A DNA stretch of 64,000 nt from Streptomyces luteogriseus (GCF_014205055.1 NZ_JACHMS010000001.1:6324001-6388000), one strand, 5' to 3'; counted from the stretch's first letter, positions 1 to 8,846 are shown. Numbers and translations are program-made. The notes: generated from the sequence alone by a model not told the origin.

Positions 1-524
1 TTGTACGCCTTGTCGCGGGGCTTGCCGCCGAGCAGGACGACCTCGGCGAGGGGAGCCTTGCCGTTCTTCGCCTTGGGGTCCTTGCCGTTGTCCTTGTAGG
101 CGTCGAAGGAGTACGCGCCGAGCAGCGCGCCCTCCCCGATCGCACCGGCGTCGGCGGCGTCGGCCAGCGGCAGCGCGAAGGCGGCCTTCTTCGACCCGGC
201 CAGGGCGCGGGCGGCGACGCCGGCGGCCCTGCGCAGGGCCTCGGTGCCGTACTCGGCGTCCTTCTCGGGAACCGCGCCCAGTCCGACCGCAAGGACGAGC
301 GGTGTCTTGAAGCCGGACGGCGCCGGCAGCTTCGTCACCTCGCCCTCGCCGCCGGAGGCGCCGAGAGTCTCCAGAACGCCGGCGAGCCTGCCGTCGTACG
401 CCTTGTCCACGGCCTCGGCGCCCGGTGCGACGACCGGTCCCTTGGCACCCTTGGCGACACCGATCACGATCGCGTCGGCCCGCAGGCCGGGTGCCGCGGA
501 GGTGCTGAGAGTGAGAGCAGTCAC
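1..524 (-). CDS. pepA: Leucyl aminopeptidase, N-terminal part (3' end outside window)
   Basis: The visible 174 residues match the N-terminal domain of M17 leucyl aminopeptidases: a GTG start, a segment of the type LRADAIVIGV, and the GFKTPLVLAVGLG region. This domain precedes the dinuclear metal catalytic domain, which lies beyond position 1. The family removes N-terminal residues from peptides in the cytoplasm, usually as a hexamer. The gene is transcribed leftward, away from the lipoprotein gene next to it. The start was chosen because MTALTLSTSAAPG-type N-termini are usual in Streptomyces and a purine-rich GGAAGCGAGA lies upstream. The mycobacterial equivalent (pepB) is also near cobT/cobS. 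Confidence 0.8.
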   Translation of the reverse strand, partial: MTALTLSTSAAPGLRADAIVIGVAKGAKGPVVAPGAEAVDKAYDGRLAGVLETLGASGGEGEVTKLPAPSGFKTPLVLAVGLGAVPEKDAEYGTEALRRAAGVAARALAGSKKAAFALPLADAADAGAIGEGALLGAYSFDAYKDNGKDPKAKNGKAPLAEVVLLGGKPRDKAY

Positions 525-914
525 GGTGGTGAAATCTCGCTTCCGATGTGAAGTTGCAGTGGTCGAACGGTGTGGGTCGACCGGGCCCGACAGCCGACCC
601 TAAGGGTCCGGTGTCCACGGGGACTTCCCCGGTACGGCGAACACTCGACGTCGAGACTACGCGCGTGACCCCGTTCGCTCATTCCTGCGGTCGTTCACCT
701 GTCGGTGGCGTAGTGGCCATTTCCTGATCCCTCACACCGGTGAACCGGGTCACACGCGTCGATCCGGTGAGCGCCCTGCCGGAGTCCGACGGCCTCTCCG
801 ACGGCCGGATACGCGAGCGATGTGCCGGGTGAGCGGTGCGGCGGTGCACTGCGCGGTCCCCGGAACCGGAGATCATCCTTGGGGCACGCTGCCCCAGACC
901 CTGGAGAACACCCC
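525..914. other. Intergenic region between divergent genes
   Basis: This stretch of 390 bases should hold the promoters of the leftward aminopeptidase and the rightward lipoprotein gene. I see no convincing protein-coding frame. A small hairpin, GGGGCA-CGC-TGCCCC at 881-895, lies just upstream of the GGAG ribosome site of the lipoprotein gene and would be in its leader. No clear -35/-10 pair was found. Confidence 0.5.
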
Positions 915-1694
915 GTGAGACGCCCGTCCCTGCTCGTCACCCTGCTCGTCCTGCTCCTCGCGGGCTGCGCCGAGCCCTCCGACGACAAGCCCGGCCCCCG
1001 CTGGCAGCCCCGCCCCGGCACCGCCTGGCAGTGGCAGCTCAGCGGACGCCTGGACGCCTCCGTCGACGTGCCGGTCTACGACATCGACGGTTTCGACCAC
1101 TCCGAGGACACGGTCACCCGGCTGCACCGGGACGGCCGCAAGGTCATCTGCTACCTCTCCACGGGCGCCTGGGAGGAGTTCCGCCCTGACGCCGGCGATT
1201 TCCCGAAGCCGGTCCTCGGCCGCGGCAACGGCTGGAAGGGCGAGCGCTGGCTCGACATCCGCCGCATCGACGTCCTGGAGCCGCTCATGGCGGCCCGGAT
1301 CGACATGTGCCGCGACAAGGGCTTCGACGCGGTGGAGCCCGACAACATGGACGGCTATCGCAACGACACGGGCTTCCCGCTCACGGCCGCCGACCAGCTG
1401 CGCTACAACCGCCTCGTCGCCCGGCTGGCCCACGACCGGGGCCTGGCCGTCGGCCTGAAGAACGACCTGGACCAGATCCCGGACCTGGTCGGGGACTTCG
1501 ACTTCGCGGTCAACGAACAGTGCGCCCAGTACGGCGAGTGCGCGGCCCTGAAGCCGTTCACCGCCGCGGGCAAGGCCGTCTTCCACGTCGAGTACGAGCT
1601 TCCCACCGCCCGCTTCTGCGCCGAGTCGCGCCGCCTGAAGCTCAGTTCACTGCTCAAGAAGTACGAACTAGGGGCGTGGCGACGGGCCTGCTGA
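915..1694 (+). CDS. Secreted lipoprotein, endo-alpha-1,4-polygalactosaminidase-like (GH114)
   Basis: A 259-residue protein starting at GTG with a lipoprotein signal: basic RR, a leucine-rich core and lipobox LAGC, so it is probably tethered outside the membrane. The mature part has the GH114/TM1410-type layout: WQWQLSG near the start, VPVYDIDGFD, VICYLSTGAWE, then KGFDAVEPDNMDGY and AVGLKNDLDQIP, ending in FHVEYE. The Asp/Glu residues on these strand ends are the expected catalytic positions of this TIM-barrel family. Some members cleave alpha-1,4-galactosaminan; the substrate here is unknown. The GTG is preferred over an upstream GTG at 822 because it gives a clean signal peptide and has GGAG 8 bases upstream. 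Its last 41 bases overlap the convergent RDD gene. Confidence 0.75.
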   Translation: MRRPSLLVTLLVLLLAGCAEPSDDKPGPRWQPRPGTAWQWQLSGRLDASVDVPVYDIDGFDHSEDTVTRLHRDGRKVICYLSTGAWEEFRPDAGDFPKPVLGRGNGWKGERWLDIRRIDVLEPLMAARIDMCRDKGFDAVEPDNMDGYRNDTGFPLTAADQLRYNRLVARLAHDRGLAVGLKNDLDQIPDLVGDFDFAVNEQCAQYGECAALKPFTAAGKAVFHVEYELPTARFCAESRRLKLSSLLKKYELGAWRRAC

Positions 1695-2265
1695 GCCCGA
1701 TCCCGGTGACCGCGGTGCCCGCGAGCCGGTCGGCGAGGGACCGGCGGCCGGGGGAGAGGACCGGCAGCGCGTTCAGCAGGAACAGCGCCACCGCCACCGC
1801 CCACACCAGCACCGACAGCACGACCTGACCCTCCACCAGCAGCACGCAGGCCACGGCGTACACGGCGACGTCCGCCGCGGTGGTGACCGCGGCCCGCCGT
1901 GCCGCCCTGACCTTGCGGGGGAGGTGTGGGGTGACCTTCAGCCCGACCAGGGCCTTGCCGAGCGTGCGCCCGGCCAGGGCCAGGCAGGCCCACTGGTAGA
2001 GGAACACCGTCAGCACCAGCAGCCCGAAGGCCTGCTCGACGTACAGCACCGACTTGTTCCACAGCGAGAGTCCCAGGTCCTGGGAGGCGTCGAGCACGTC
2101 ACCGCGCGACGTCAGCAGGTCGAAGCCGCCGCGGGTGGCCAGCTCGGGCACGTCGGTGACGAGTGCGGAGACCCGGTGGAAGGTGAGCACGGCGAGCGCC
2201 GAGGCCAGCGCCACCACCAGCGCGAAATCGACGACCCAGGCCGTGGCACGGCGCAGCTTCGGCAT
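1654..2265 (-). CDS. RDD family membrane protein
   Basis: A 203-residue protein with the RDD domain: a charged N-terminus (MPKLRRATAWVVDFALVVALA) in which the Arg and Asp typical of the domain are visible, then several hydrophobic segments, GRTLGKALVGLKV in the middle and a C-terminal SLADRLAGTAV motif. RDD proteins are small integral membrane proteins; some act in ion exchange, most are uncharacterised. The start at 2265 was chosen because GGGGGA lies about 7 bases upstream; ATG at 2271 would overlap that site. It is convergent with and overlaps the GH114 lipoprotein gene and lies downstream of cobS on the same strand. Confidence 0.8.
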   Translation of the reverse strand: MPKLRRATAWVVDFALVVALASALAVLTFHRVSALVTDVPELATRGGFDLLTSRGDVLDASQDLGLSLWNKSVLYVEQAFGLLVLTVFLYQWACLALAGRTLGKALVGLKVTPHLPRKVRAARRAAVTTAADVAVYAVACVLLVEGQVVLSVLVWAVAVALFLLNALPVLSPGRRSLADRLAGTAVTGIGLSRPVATPLVRTS

Positions 2266-2347
2266 GAACATCCCCCGATCGTTTGTGTGTCGGGGCAGGA
2301 AGCTAGCGGCCGGGCGGCCCGAGCAGGAGGGGGGCGAGGAGATCGTT

Positions 2348-3130
2348 TCAGCCCAGTGACAGAACGACCAGTGCCGTGGTCGCCGCCGTCTCCGCCAGAC
2401 CGCCGAAGACATCCCCCGTGACGCCTCCGAAGCGCCGGGTGCAGTGCCGCAGCAGGGCCTCGGCGGCGGCCAGGGAGAGGAGGACCGCGAGCACGGTCCG
2501 GACCGTGTCGTACGGCCCGAGGAGGGCACCGGCCGCCGCGGCGCCCCCGGCGACGGCCACGACGGCGACCGCGGCCCCCCGTGGCGGCACCACACCCGCG
2601 ACCGCCGCCCCCAGCCCCTCCGGCCGTGCCGCCGGTACCCCGGCCCGGGCCGCCAGGGTGAGGGCCAGCCGGGCGAGGGTCGCCGAGACGACGGCGGCGC
2701 AGGCGCCCCGGGCCCAGGAGGCGTCGTACGCCTGGGCGAGCGCGGCGACCTGCGCGAGCAGGACGAGGACGAGGGTGATGACCCCGAACGGCCCGATGTC
2801 CGACTGCTTCATGATCCGCAGCGCGTCCTCGGCCGGCTTGCCGCTCCCCAGCCCGTCCGCGGTGTCCGCGAGCCCGTCGAGATGCAGCCCCCGGGTGAGG
2901 ACGGCCGGCACGGCGACGGTCGCCACGGCGGCCAGCGGGGCGCCCGCACCGAGGAGCAGCAGCACCAGCCCGAGCCCGGCGGCGGCGGCACCGACCGCCA
3001 GCCCGGCCAGCGGGGCGCACAGCATGCCGCCGCGTGCGGCCTCCCGGTCCCACCGGGTCACCCGGACGGGGATCACCGTGAGGGTGCCGAAGGCGAAGCG
3101 GAGGCCGTCGAGGGGCGAGGTGGTGGGCAC
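2348..3130 (-). CDS. cobS: Adenosylcobinamide-GDP ribazoletransferase (cobalamin-5'-phosphate synthase)
   Basis: A 260-residue, Ala/Leu-rich integral membrane protein. It carries the CobS signatures: GLRFAFGTLTVIPVR at the N-terminus, the acidic motif HLDGLADTADGLGSGKPAEDALRIMKQSDIG around residues 80-110, and a C-terminal ITGDVFG-like segment (FGGVTGDVFGGLAE). The enzyme joins adenosylcobinamide-GDP to alpha-ribazole (or its phosphate), the last step of the nucleotide loop of cobalamin, at the membrane. It acts with CobT and CobU encoded nearby. No cobalamin riboswitch was found ahead of it, so B12 control is not evident here. Confidence 0.95.
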   Translation of the reverse strand: MPTTSPLDGLRFAFGTLTVIPVRVTRWDREAARGGMLCAPLAGLAVGAAAAGLGLVLLLLGAGAPLAAVATVAVPAVLTRGLHLDGLADTADGLGSGKPAEDALRIMKQSDIGPFGVITLVLVLLAQVAALAQAYDASWARGACAAVVSATLARLALTLAARAGVPAARPEGLGAAVAGVVPPRGAAVAVVAVAGGAAAAGALLGPYDTVRTVLAVLLSLAAAEALLRHCTRRFGGVTGDVFGGLAETAATTALVVLSLG

Positions 3131-3190
3131 CGGCGCAGGCTACCGGCCGGTCAGGAGAGCGGGAACGGCAGCCGCGGATAAAGTTCACAT

Positions 3191-3955
3191 ATGGGATGGT
3201 TCGAGCGGAACATCATGGAACCCGGCAAGCTGCCGTTGCTTCTCGCTCTCGTCTCCTTCGTCCTGACCTTCCTGATCACCCGAGGCATCACCCGTCTCAT
3301 CCGGGCGGGGAAGGGCCCCTTCCGCAACATCAGCGGCAGCGGCGGTGTCCACGTCCACCACGTGGTCCCCGGTGTCATCCTGACGATCGTCGGCGGCTTC
3401 GGCGCGGTCGCCGGCGGCCAGTACGGCTTCGGCTCGGCGCTGGCCGCGGTGATCTTCGGCATCGGCGCGGGCCTCGTCCTCGACGAGTTCGCCCTGGTCC
3501 TGCACCTCGCCGACGTCTACTGGACCCCGGACGGCCGCAAGAGCGTCGAGATGGTCGTCCTCACCGCGTCCCTTGTCGGCCTGCTCCTGCTCGGCTTCTC
3601 GCCGCTGGGCGTCAACGACCTCTCCGAGGGTCAGCAGCAGAACCGTGCCGTCGTCCTCGGGAACGTCCTCGTGAACTTCGGGTTCGCCCTCATCGCCCTG
3701 TTCAAGGGCAAGGTCCGCATTGCCGTGCTGGGTGTGATCATCCCCCTCATCGCCCTGATCGGCGCCGTACGGCTGGCCCGCCCCACCTCCCCGTGGGCCA
3801 AGCGGTTCTACCGGAACCGCCCCCGCGCCCGAGCGAAATCCGGTCTGCGGGCTTACCACCACGACCGCCGCTGGGTGGGCCCACGGCGCAGGTTTCAGGA
3901 CTGGATCGGCGGCGCGCCCGACCCCGAGCCGGCCCGCTCCCTCGAACACCGCTGA
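3191..3955 (+). CDS. Conserved integral membrane protein of unknown function
   Basis: 254 residues with about five to six hydrophobic segments: residues 13-32, 57-100 in two passes, about 120-140, and 155-195 in two passes. A His-rich GGVHVHHVVPG sits before the second segment and an acidic DEFALVLHLADVYW after the third. The C-terminal 60 residues are basic and probably cytoplasmic. I do not recognise a characterised family. No ribosome site lies ahead of the ATG; a TAAAGT-like -10 six bases upstream suggests a leaderless transcript. Its final 61 bases overlap the convergent gene. Confidence 0.7.
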   Translation: MGWFERNIMEPGKLPLLLALVSFVLTFLITRGITRLIRAGKGPFRNISGSGGVHVHHVVPGVILTIVGGFGAVAGGQYGFGSALAAVIFGIGAGLVLDEFALVLHLADVYWTPDGRKSVEMVVLTASLVGLLLLGFSPLGVNDLSEGQQQNRAVVLGNVLVNFGFALIALFKGKVRIAVLGVIIPLIALIGAVRLARPTSPWAKRFYRNRPRARAKSGLRAYHHDRRWVGPRRRFQDWIGGAPDPEPARSLEHR

Positions 3956-4593
3956 CGCAGTTCGCCGACCGCGCACAGCACCAGCACCGCGACGATCGCC
4001 GCGAGGTGCTCCTTGCCCGCGAGGTTCTCCTTGAGCACGATCTCGACCACCATCGTCACGACGACCACCGAGGCCGTGACATACGCCCGGTGGCGCCAGC
4101 CCAGGAACACGGCCAGGCCCACCACCGCCGCCGACGGACCGGTGTCCACGACCCACCGGTCCGAGGCGGGCAGGCCCAGCCACCAGTCCGGGCCCAGCCA
4201 AATGCCCAGGCGCGCGTACAGCGTCCCCGCGAGCGTCGCGACGTAGGCGAGGGCCAGCGCCCGCCACCGGCCCAGGCACAGCTCGGCGATGCCGAACACC
4301 AGCAGGATCTGCACGAGCGCGCCCCACACCGGCAGATCCAGCGCGGGCACGAACAGCGACAGCGGCGTCCGCAGCAGCGCCAGCCACAGCGGGTCCTGGG
4401 CCCGCACACCGCCGACGTTCTGCACGACCTGATAGCCCCACGACTGGTTGTGCACGACGTGCAGCACGGCCGTGAGGCACACGGCCGTGACCGCCATCGG
4501 CACCGCCCGCCACCGCCGCGCCACCAGCGGCCTTCGCGCCGCGGCGTACAGCGCACCCCATTCGGCGCGGGCCCAGCGGGCGAGCGTGGTCAT
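3895..4593 (-). CDS. Rhomboid-like integral membrane protein
   Basis: 232 residues with roughly six hydrophobic segments. The order resembles rhomboid-fold proteins, with a long loop after the first segment (HVVHNQSWGYQVVQNVGG), a GIAELCLGRWRALALAYVATLAGTLYARLG segment, and a late H in the KEHLAAIVAVLVL helix. The canonical GxSG serine is not evident; VDTGPSAAVVGLAVFLG occupies the place where GASGA would be expected, with a Ser after GP. It may be a divergent or inactive rhomboid. It follows cobT on the same strand with about 150 bases between, and overlaps the convergent membrane protein gene at its 3' end. Confidence 0.65.
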   Translation of the reverse strand: MTTLARWARAEWGALYAAARRPLVARRWRAVPMAVTAVCLTAVLHVVHNQSWGYQVVQNVGGVRAQDPLWLALLRTPLSLFVPALDLPVWGALVQILLVFGIAELCLGRWRALALAYVATLAGTLYARLGIWLGPDWWLGLPASDRWVVDTGPSAAVVGLAVFLGWRHRAYVTASVVVVTMVVEIVLKENLAGKEHLAAIVAVLVLCAVGELRQRCSRERAGSGSGAPPIQS

Positions 4594-4747
4594 CGGGCGG
4601 TCGTCCTCGTCCGTGCGTGGATACGTCTGAGGGTGTCTGCGACTCAGTCAAACCGACACCACGTTCCAAGACCGACCGGAACGGGACGACGTTGAGCCAG
4701 GCGTGAGTGACCTGGATCTCGGCGCTGCTCCTGCTCTGGGGGCGCCT

Positions 4748-5857
4748 CTACTGCTCGGCCGGCGCCTCGGACACGTCCGGCCCTGCCTGCTCCCCGAGTT
4801 CCTCGGACTCCTTCGGCTTCTCGGGCAGCTCCGCGGCCAGCGCGGCGGCGGCCTGCACGAGCGGCAGCGCCAGCAGACCGCCCGCGCCCTCCCCGACGGT
4901 CACCCCGTGGGTCAGCAACGGCTCCAGGGCCATCCGGTCCAGCGCCTTCGCCTGCCCGGGCTCCCCGCTGTCGTGCGCGGCCAGCCACCAGTCCGGCGCC
5001 CGGAACGCGATCCGCTGGCCGACCAGCGCGCACGCGGCCGTCACGACCCCGTCGAGCACCACCGGCAGCTTGCGCACCGCGCTCTGCAGCAGGAAGCCCG
5101 TCATCGCGGCGAAATCGGCGCCGCCCACCGCCGCGAGCAGCTGCAACTGGTCCCCGAGCACCGGCCGGGCCCGGCGCAGCGCGTCCCGGATCGCCGCGCA
5201 CTTGCGCATCCACGCCAGGTCGTCGATCGCCAGCCCGCCACGCCCGGTGACGACCGACGCGTCCACCCCGCACAGCGCCGCGACCAGCACGCCCGCCACC
5301 GTCGTCCCGCCGACGCTCACATCGCCGAGCACCACCAGGTCCGTGCCCGAGTCGGCCTCCTCGTCGGCCACCGCGACCCCGGCCCGGAAGGCCGCCTCGG
5401 CCTCCTCCGGGGTCAGCGCGTCCTCGATGTCGATCCGCCCGCTGCCGCGCCGCACCCGGTGCCGTACGACGTCCTCCGGCAGGCCCTCGGGGTCGCAGTC
5501 CAGGGCCATGTCGACGATCCGCACCGGCACGCCCAGCCGCCGTGCCAGCACCGAGACGGGGCGGCCGCCCTCCAGCACCTCGCGCACCAACTCCCCGGCG
5601 CCGCCCGCCGGCCGGGCCGAGACGCCCAGCCCGGCGATGCCGTGGTCACCGGCGAAGAGCACCACCCGCGGCCGCTCGACCGGCCGGACCGGCACGGCGG
5701 ACTGCGCCGCCGCCAGCCACTCACCCAGTTCGTCGAGGCGGCCCAGCGACCCGGGCGGCACGATCTGCCGCTCCCGGCGCGCCTCGGCATCGCGGCGGAT
5801 CCCGCCGTCAGGACGCTCGATCAGATCGGTGAAGTCGTCGAGATTAAGCGAGCTCAT
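4748..5857 (-). CDS. cobT: Nicotinate-nucleotide-dimethylbenzimidazole phosphoribosyltransferase
   Basis: 369 residues from ATG. It makes alpha-ribazole phosphate from dimethylbenzimidazole and nicotinate mononucleotide, feeding CobS. Family marks seen: PPGSLGRLDELGEWLAA near residue 35, LFAGDHGIAGLGVS near 65, and a late GEGAGGLLALPLVQAA that holds the catalytic-type Glu. The central motif usually written GEMGIGNTT is here LGDVSVGGTTVAG, an Asp instead of Glu. This start is preferred over longer options because the MSSLNLDDF N-terminus begins the conserved part. The C-terminal 25 residues (EKPKESEELGEQAG) are acidic and probably disordered. Confidence 0.93.
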   Translation of the reverse strand: MSSLNLDDFTDLIERPDGGIRRDAEARRERQIVPPGSLGRLDELGEWLAAAQSAVPVRPVERPRVVLFAGDHGIAGLGVSARPAGGAGELVREVLEGGRPVSVLARRLGVPVRIVDMALDCDPEGLPEDVVRHRVRRGSGRIDIEDALTPEEAEAAFRAGVAVADEEADSGTDLVVLGDVSVGGTTVAGVLVAALCGVDASVVTGRGGLAIDDLAWMRKCAAIRDALRRARPVLGDQLQLLAAVGGADFAAMTGFLLQSAVRKLPVVLDGVVTAACALVGQRIAFRAPDWWLAAHDSGEPGQAKALDRMALEPLLTHGVTVGEGAGGLLALPLVQAAAALAAELPEKPKESEELGEQAGPDVSEAPAEQ

Positions 5858-6054
5858 TCGCCGAACAGTACCGGCCCCGGTCGAACAGCACGGCGCCACA
5901 TCACCACTCCGTCGAGGCGACATCGTTGCACCCAAGATCGGCATCCCATACGTTCCGTTTTGCAGCGGATTGTCGTACGTGATCGGTGCGACGACCCCGC
6001 CCTACGTCCTCGCCGTACGCAGCCGCCGTACGCCGTCGCGCCCGGGAGCCGCCC

Positions 6055-7101
6055 ATGACCGCACATCCCGCCTCCTCAGCACCCCCCGTCCCCCAAGCGA
6101 CCACACGGGTCCACGAACCGCGCCGGGAGGACTGCCCCTGGTGCGGCTCCGACCGGCTGCGCAACCGGCTGCGCACCGGTGACCTGCGGCAGTACAAGCC
6201 GGGCAGCTTCACCGTCGACGCGTGCCGGGACTGCGGCCACACCTTCCAGAACCCCCGCCTCACGGTGGAGGGCCTCGCCCTGTACCACCGGACCGTGCGC
6301 GGGGCGCCCAGGGACCCGGCGAGCGACGGCCTCCTCGCCCTGCGCGGCAGCCCGCGCCGGCACCGCTCGGCCGCCCGCGCCATGCTGCGCTGCGGCGAGC
6401 CGGAGAGCTGGCTCGACGTCGGCACGGGCCACGCCCGATTCCCGGCCACGGCCCGGCAGTTCTTCCCCTACACGTCCTTCGACGGCCTGGACCCCACCCC
6501 GCGCGTGGTCCGCGCCCGCACGGCCGACCGCGTCGAGGAGGCCCACGTCGGCCGCCTGACGGACCCCCGGATCGCCACCCCGCTGCGCGCCCGCTACGAC
6601 GTGGTCAGCATGCTCCACCACCTGGAGGGCACGCCCGACCCCCGGGCGGAACTCCGGGCCGCCCTCTCCGTCCTGCGCCCGGGCGGCCACCTGCTCATCG
6701 AGACCCTGAGCCCCCGCAGCGTCTTCGCCGCCCTGCTGGGCCGCTGGTGGCTCCCCTACGACCAGCCGCGCCACCTCCACCTCCTGCCCCCGCAGAACGT
6801 CCGCGCGGAACTGGAGTCGGCCGGCTGCACGATCCTGACGCTCGACCACCGTCCGGTCCACGTCCCCCACGACCTCGCGGGCGCCACGTCCTTGGCCCTC
6901 TCCCACGCCCTGCCCGCCCCGGACACCCCCTGGCGGGCGATCCCCCCGCCCCCGGTGCAGCGGCACACCCGCACGGCCCTGCTCCGCGCGGGCTTCCCCC
7001 TGGTCGCCGTGGCGGCGCTCGCCGACCAGCTCATCGCCCCGGTGACCCGCCGCACGCGCTTCGCGAACACCTACCGGGTGATCGCCCGCAAGGCTCCCTA
7101 G
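6055..7101 (+). CDS. Class I SAM-dependent methyltransferase with N-terminal zinc ribbon
   Basis: 348 residues. The N-terminus carries a CPWCG...CRDCG four-cysteine zinc-binding pattern (about residues 28-65), as in proteins that methylate sugars or are linked to glycan synthesis. A Rossmann methyltransferase follows: WLDVGTGHARFPATAR is the SAM-binding motif I, FDGLDPTPR the acidic end of strand 2, YDVVSMLHHLEGTPDP motif IV, and LRPGGHLLIETL the post-motif. The ATG has GGGAG eight bases upstream. It runs divergently from cobT. The substrate is unknown. Confidence 0.8.
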   Translation: MTAHPASSAPPVPQATTRVHEPRREDCPWCGSDRLRNRLRTGDLRQYKPGSFTVDACRDCGHTFQNPRLTVEGLALYHRTVRGAPRDPASDGLLALRGSPRRHRSAARAMLRCGEPESWLDVGTGHARFPATARQFFPYTSFDGLDPTPRVVRARTADRVEEAHVGRLTDPRIATPLRARYDVVSMLHHLEGTPDPRAELRAALSVLRPGGHLLIETLSPRSVFAALLGRWWLPYDQPRHLHLLPPQNVRAELESAGCTILTLDHRPVHVPHDLAGATSLALSHALPAPDTPWRAIPPPPVQRHTRTALLRAGFPLVAVAALADQLIAPVTRRTRFANTYRVIARKAP

Positions 7102-7135
7102 CCGGGCCGGGGAGGAGGGAAGCCAAGGGTCCCGG

Positions 7136-8335
7136 TCACCCCCGCAGCACCACCGCCTGCCCGGCCACCACCAGCAGCACATGCTCACACTCGGCCGCGA
7201 ACCCCGCGTTCAGCCGCCCGAGTTCATCGCGGTAGCGCCGCCCCGACGCCGTCGACGGCACGATCCCCGACCCCACCTCGTTCGACACGGCGACCACGGT
7301 CCTCCGGGTGACCCGCATCGCCTCGGTGAGCTCCCGCATCCGCTCCCGCAGGGCCTTCTCCCCCCGCTCCGCCCACACCGCGTCGTCCCAGGCCCCGACG
7401 GAGTCCATCGCGTCCGTCAGCCACAGCGACAGACAGTCGACCAGCAGCGGCGGCCCCTCCTCCTTCAGCAGCGGCACCAGATCGCAGGTCTCGACCGTCT
7501 GCCACGACCCCGGCCGCCGCTCCCGGTGCGCCGCCACCCGCGAGGACCACTCCGTGTCCCCGTTGCGCGACCCGCCCGTCGCCACGTACAGCACGTCCGG
7601 AAAGGCCTCCAGCCTCCGCTCGGCCTCCACCGACTTGCCCGACCGGGCCCCGCCCAGCACCAGCGTCCGCCGCGGCACGTCCGGCACGTCCTCGTACGCC
7701 CCCACCGCCAGCGACACCCCGTCCGGCACGGCCCGCGCCCCGGCCGCCGCGAGCCGCCGCCCGAGCTCGGGACCGGGCGGCACGTCGTGGTCCAGATGGA
7801 CGGCGAGCACGTCGGTCGTCGGCCCGACCGCCCCCACCGCCCGCAGCTTCGCCAGCGCGTCCGGCCGCCCCACGACGTCCGCGAGCACCATGTCGTACGA
7901 CTCGGCCGGTTCCGCCAGACCCGCGGGGGCCCCGCCCGGCGGCAGGTACAGCAGCCGCTGCCCCTCCGGCCCGGTCACCGCGTACCCCGTGCCCGGCGCG
8001 TCCAGCGCCACCGCCCGCACCCGGTGCCCCGTCAGCAGCGTCAACTCCCGCCCGTCCGGCACCCGTCCGGGCTGCGGCAGCCCCGCGGGCACCTCGACCG
8101 CCGGCCCGTGGTGCGGATGCGACAGCAGCACCTGCCGTACGCCGGTCAGGGAACGGCCCGCCCGCGCCGCCGCGAACGCCGCGCCCGGCGTCAGGTCGAG
8201 CAGCAGCGTCCCGTCCAGGAGCAGCGCGGTGGCCGCCCGCGCGTCCGGCCCGAGAGCGGCCGCACAGGCCGCGCAGGGACATTCGGGGCGGGGCAGACCC
8301 GCGGGGGCACCGGTGCCGAGCAGAGTGAGTTCCAC
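7136..8335 (-). CDS. cobU: CobU (adenosylcobinamide kinase / guanylyltransferase) fused to a degenerate PhnP-like metallo-beta-lactamase domain
   Basis: 399 residues in two domains. Residues 1-220 resemble the PhnP-type metallo-beta-lactamase fold: MELTLLGTGAPAGLPRPECPCAAC, with the CxCxxC of the PhnP structural zinc site. The catalytic HxHxDH has become HPHHGP, losing the Asp and last His. From about residue 225 it is CobU: P-loop GGARSGKS, LYVATGG, DCLSLWLTD, VVSNEVGSGIVPSTASGRRYRDELGRLN. CobU phosphorylates adenosylcobinamide and transfers GMP to it. The CobU part looks complete and active; the N-terminal part is probably not a classical metallohydrolase. GTG start. Confidence 0.9.
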   Translation of the reverse strand: MELTLLGTGAPAGLPRPECPCAACAAALGPDARAATALLLDGTLLLDLTPGAAFAAARAGRSLTGVRQVLLSHPHHGPAVEVPAGLPQPGRVPDGRELTLLTGHRVRAVALDAPGTGYAVTGPEGQRLLYLPPGGAPAGLAEPAESYDMVLADVVGRPDALAKLRAVGAVGPTTDVLAVHLDHDVPPGPELGRRLAAAGARAVPDGVSLAVGAYEDVPDVPRRTLVLGGARSGKSVEAERRLEAFPDVLYVATGGSRNGDTEWSSRVAAHRERRPGSWQTVETCDLVPLLKEEGPPLLVDCLSLWLTDAMDSVGAWDDAVWAERGEKALRERMRELTEAMRVTRRTVVAVSNEVGSGIVPSTASGRRYRDELGRLNAGFAAECEHVLLVVAGQAVVLRG

Positions 8336-8379
8336 GCCCCGATTCTCACCCGTGGCAGTGAGTCACGCGTGATGGAGAC

Positions 8380-8455
8380 GCCCCCAAAGGGGGCGCGGGC
8401 CGTGTCGACATGCGGCTGCGCCGCGCGGGCGCGACCAGCCGGACACAACCCGCAC
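8380..8455 (+). repeat. Streptomyces-type intergenic repeat, long form
   Basis: A GC-rich stretch, GGGGGCGCGGG..TGTGTCGACATGCGGCTGC..CGCGGGCGCGA.CAGCC in outline, that recurs almost base for base in reverse orientation at 24575-24632. It lies between cobU and the small conserved gene and contains short inverted segments (CCCCC/GGGGG). Elements of this type are common between genes in Streptomyces. Confidence 0.7.
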
Positions 8456-8582
8456 AGGCCCACAAGCCGCGCCCCGCAAGCCCTGTAACGCCCCACCCAG
8501 CGGAGCGCTTACGCTCTGAGGAGGAGCCGGACCAAGATCCGGCTTTCGCTGTGCAGTGTGCTCACACACATGGGAGGCGTAC

Positions 8583-8795
8583 ATGGCGGCATGGACGTGG
8601 CGGTTCGAGAAGACCGACGGGACGGAGGTCCAGCCCGCGGTGCCGCCGGAGGAGTTCCCCACCCAGGGGGACGCCGAGTCCTGGATCGGGGAGCACTGGA
8701 AGGCCCTTCAGGAGGGCGGTGCCGACCAGGTGCGGCTGTTCGAGGACGTCACGGAGATCTACGGGCCGATGAGCCTGCACGCGGCCGAGGCGTGA
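8583..8795 (+). CDS. Small conserved actinobacterial protein
   Basis: 70 residues, acidic and Trp-rich: MAAWTWRFEKTDG, then QPAVPPEEFPTQGDAESWIGEHWKAL and QVRLFEDVTEIYGPMSL. A strong ribosome site (GGGAGG, six bases before ATG) and the biased codon use support it as a real gene. No signal peptide, no cysteines and no known domain that I recognise. It sits alone between the intergenic repeat and a convergent methyltransferase gene. The function is unknown. Confidence 0.75.
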   Translation: MAAWTWRFEKTDGTEVQPAVPPEEFPTQGDAESWIGEHWKALQEGGADQVRLFEDVTEIYGPMSLHAAEA

Positions 8796-8846
8796 GCCCG
8801 GTGGGCGGGGGCCGACGGCCCTCGCCCACACTCCCTGTTCCGCTGG

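Noticed and set aside
3185..4669. Long frames on both strands over the two membrane protein genes
   Set aside because: They run through regions where other frames encode clear membrane proteins; no homologous motif is seen in them.
2266..6054. Cobalamin riboswitch near cobS or cobT
   Set aside because: No B12-box (GCCACTG-like) and the upstream gaps are too short for the aptamer.
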